From the NCBI GenBank assembly GCA_002633025.1, contig NMRB01000028.1:495433-559432 (forward strand): a DNA stretch of 64,000 bases, given 5' to 3'. Position numbers and translations under genes: made by a program. Below are positions 63,598 to 64,000 of this stretch, in pieces (within the stretch, counting starts at the first letter, position 1; each line of letters opens with the position of its first letter). The notes below the pieces were generated by a model, which saw nothing but the letters and a program-made list of their open reading frames with translations, was not told the DNA's origin and made no database searches. The stretch is from Notospermus geniculatus (taxonomy: Eukaryota; Nemertea; Pilidiophora; Heteronemertea; Lineidae).

Positions 63598-63852
63598 AGG
63601 GCCGGATCCAGGATTGACAGAAAGGGGGCATAGGTCGGCGGAGGGGATTAGCACCGAAAGCGTGAAGCCCAAACGGGGGTCTCTCCCCCAGAAAAATTTG
63701 ACAATTTCTAGTGTTTTGCATTTTCCTGGCATCTGAGAGCAAAATACTCGATTTTTTATCTGACGAATTTTTTTCTTCCTAAAAAATCATTGCTCTGCCA
63801 AAAATAGGGGTGGGGGCACATATGCCCCCACCCCTGGATCCAGGCCTGTAGG
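63598..63852. repeat. Inverted-repeat element, GGATCC-ended family
   Basis: Ends GGGCCGGATCCAGGATTGAC and CCCTGGATCCAGGCC. It contains TGCATTTTCCTGGCATCTGA as in the other copies. It lies in an ABCB6-like intron. Confidence 0.75.
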
Positions 63853-63928
63853 TGGTGATTCTTCATCATAATTTCTAGTGTTTGTCATTTGACACTTGTC
63901 ATTTATTGAAAAACCTCTTGGTACATAC

Positions 63929-64000
63929 TTGATATTATCATTGAACAACACTGTATCCTGCGGCACCACTCCTATACTTTGCCGCAAGGACAGCTGTGTC
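63929..64000 (-). CDS. ABCB6-like: ABCB6-like transporter exon: Q-loop (cut by window edge)
   Basis: LRQSIGVVPQDTVLFNDNIK, ending at GTATGT. The Q of VPQD is the Q-loop. The gene continues beyond 64000; the membrane domain, which in ABCB6 transports porphyrin-type substrates at mitochondrial or endolysosomal membranes, is outside the window. Confidence 0.9.

Overview
This is nuclear DNA from an animal. Genes are split by GT/AG introns, encode metazoan proteins (an integrin beta, a DNAJB6-type chaperone, an ABCB6-type transporter) and sit among many short inverted-repeat elements. Short ACATGTA and TAGGCCTA motifs, and sea-urchin-like histone 3' stem-loops, suggest a marine invertebrate (echinoderm, hemichordate, lancelet or lophotrochozoan). 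I cannot name the species.

Layout. 1-7256: repeats and sequence without recognisable exons, probably upstream or intronic DNA of the next gene. 7257-12738 (+): the last two coding exons and long 3' UTR of a DNAJB6-like gene. 16010-36254 (-): a complete integrin beta coding region in 17 exons, from signal peptide and PSI domain to the NPxY tail. 36255-47973: no recognised exons, but repeats and a 1.5 kb tandem duplication. 47974-57531 (+): a kelch-repeat gene with a long Ser/Asp-rich region. 61840-64000 (-): the 3' half of an ABCB6-like gene, cut by the window edge.

The most unusual content is a family of small intronless genes: A at 17013-17309 (+), B at 48674-49018 (+), C at 59865-60203 (-), and a truncated copy D near 60762-60979 (-). 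They encode related 98-114 aa helical proteins that I do not recognise. Their control architecture is shared: CCAAT boxes about 28-32 nt apart, a TATA box 36-37 nt beyond, then 28-30 nt after the stop a replication-dependent-histone-type stem-loop and a purine-rich element like the U7 site. They look like non-histone genes using histone mRNA control. A and B lie in introns of larger genes, and C lies between two genes.

The second theme is duplication. Large blocks occur twice at near identity: DNAJB6 3' end 6496-13336 and 20223-25907; integrin EGF/tail exons 18035-20220 and 27075-29256; a 1.5 kb block 42744-44287 and 44512-46013; kelch last exon 57429-58161 and 58882-59613; and 58210-58882 and 61125-61806. 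Single N characters mark joins. The pattern fits either two divergent haplotypes joined in one assembly or recent segmental duplication. Several copy pairs provide filled and empty sites for transposable elements, so insertions and target-site duplications can be read directly. Exon boundaries were found by eye from splice sites and protein similarity.
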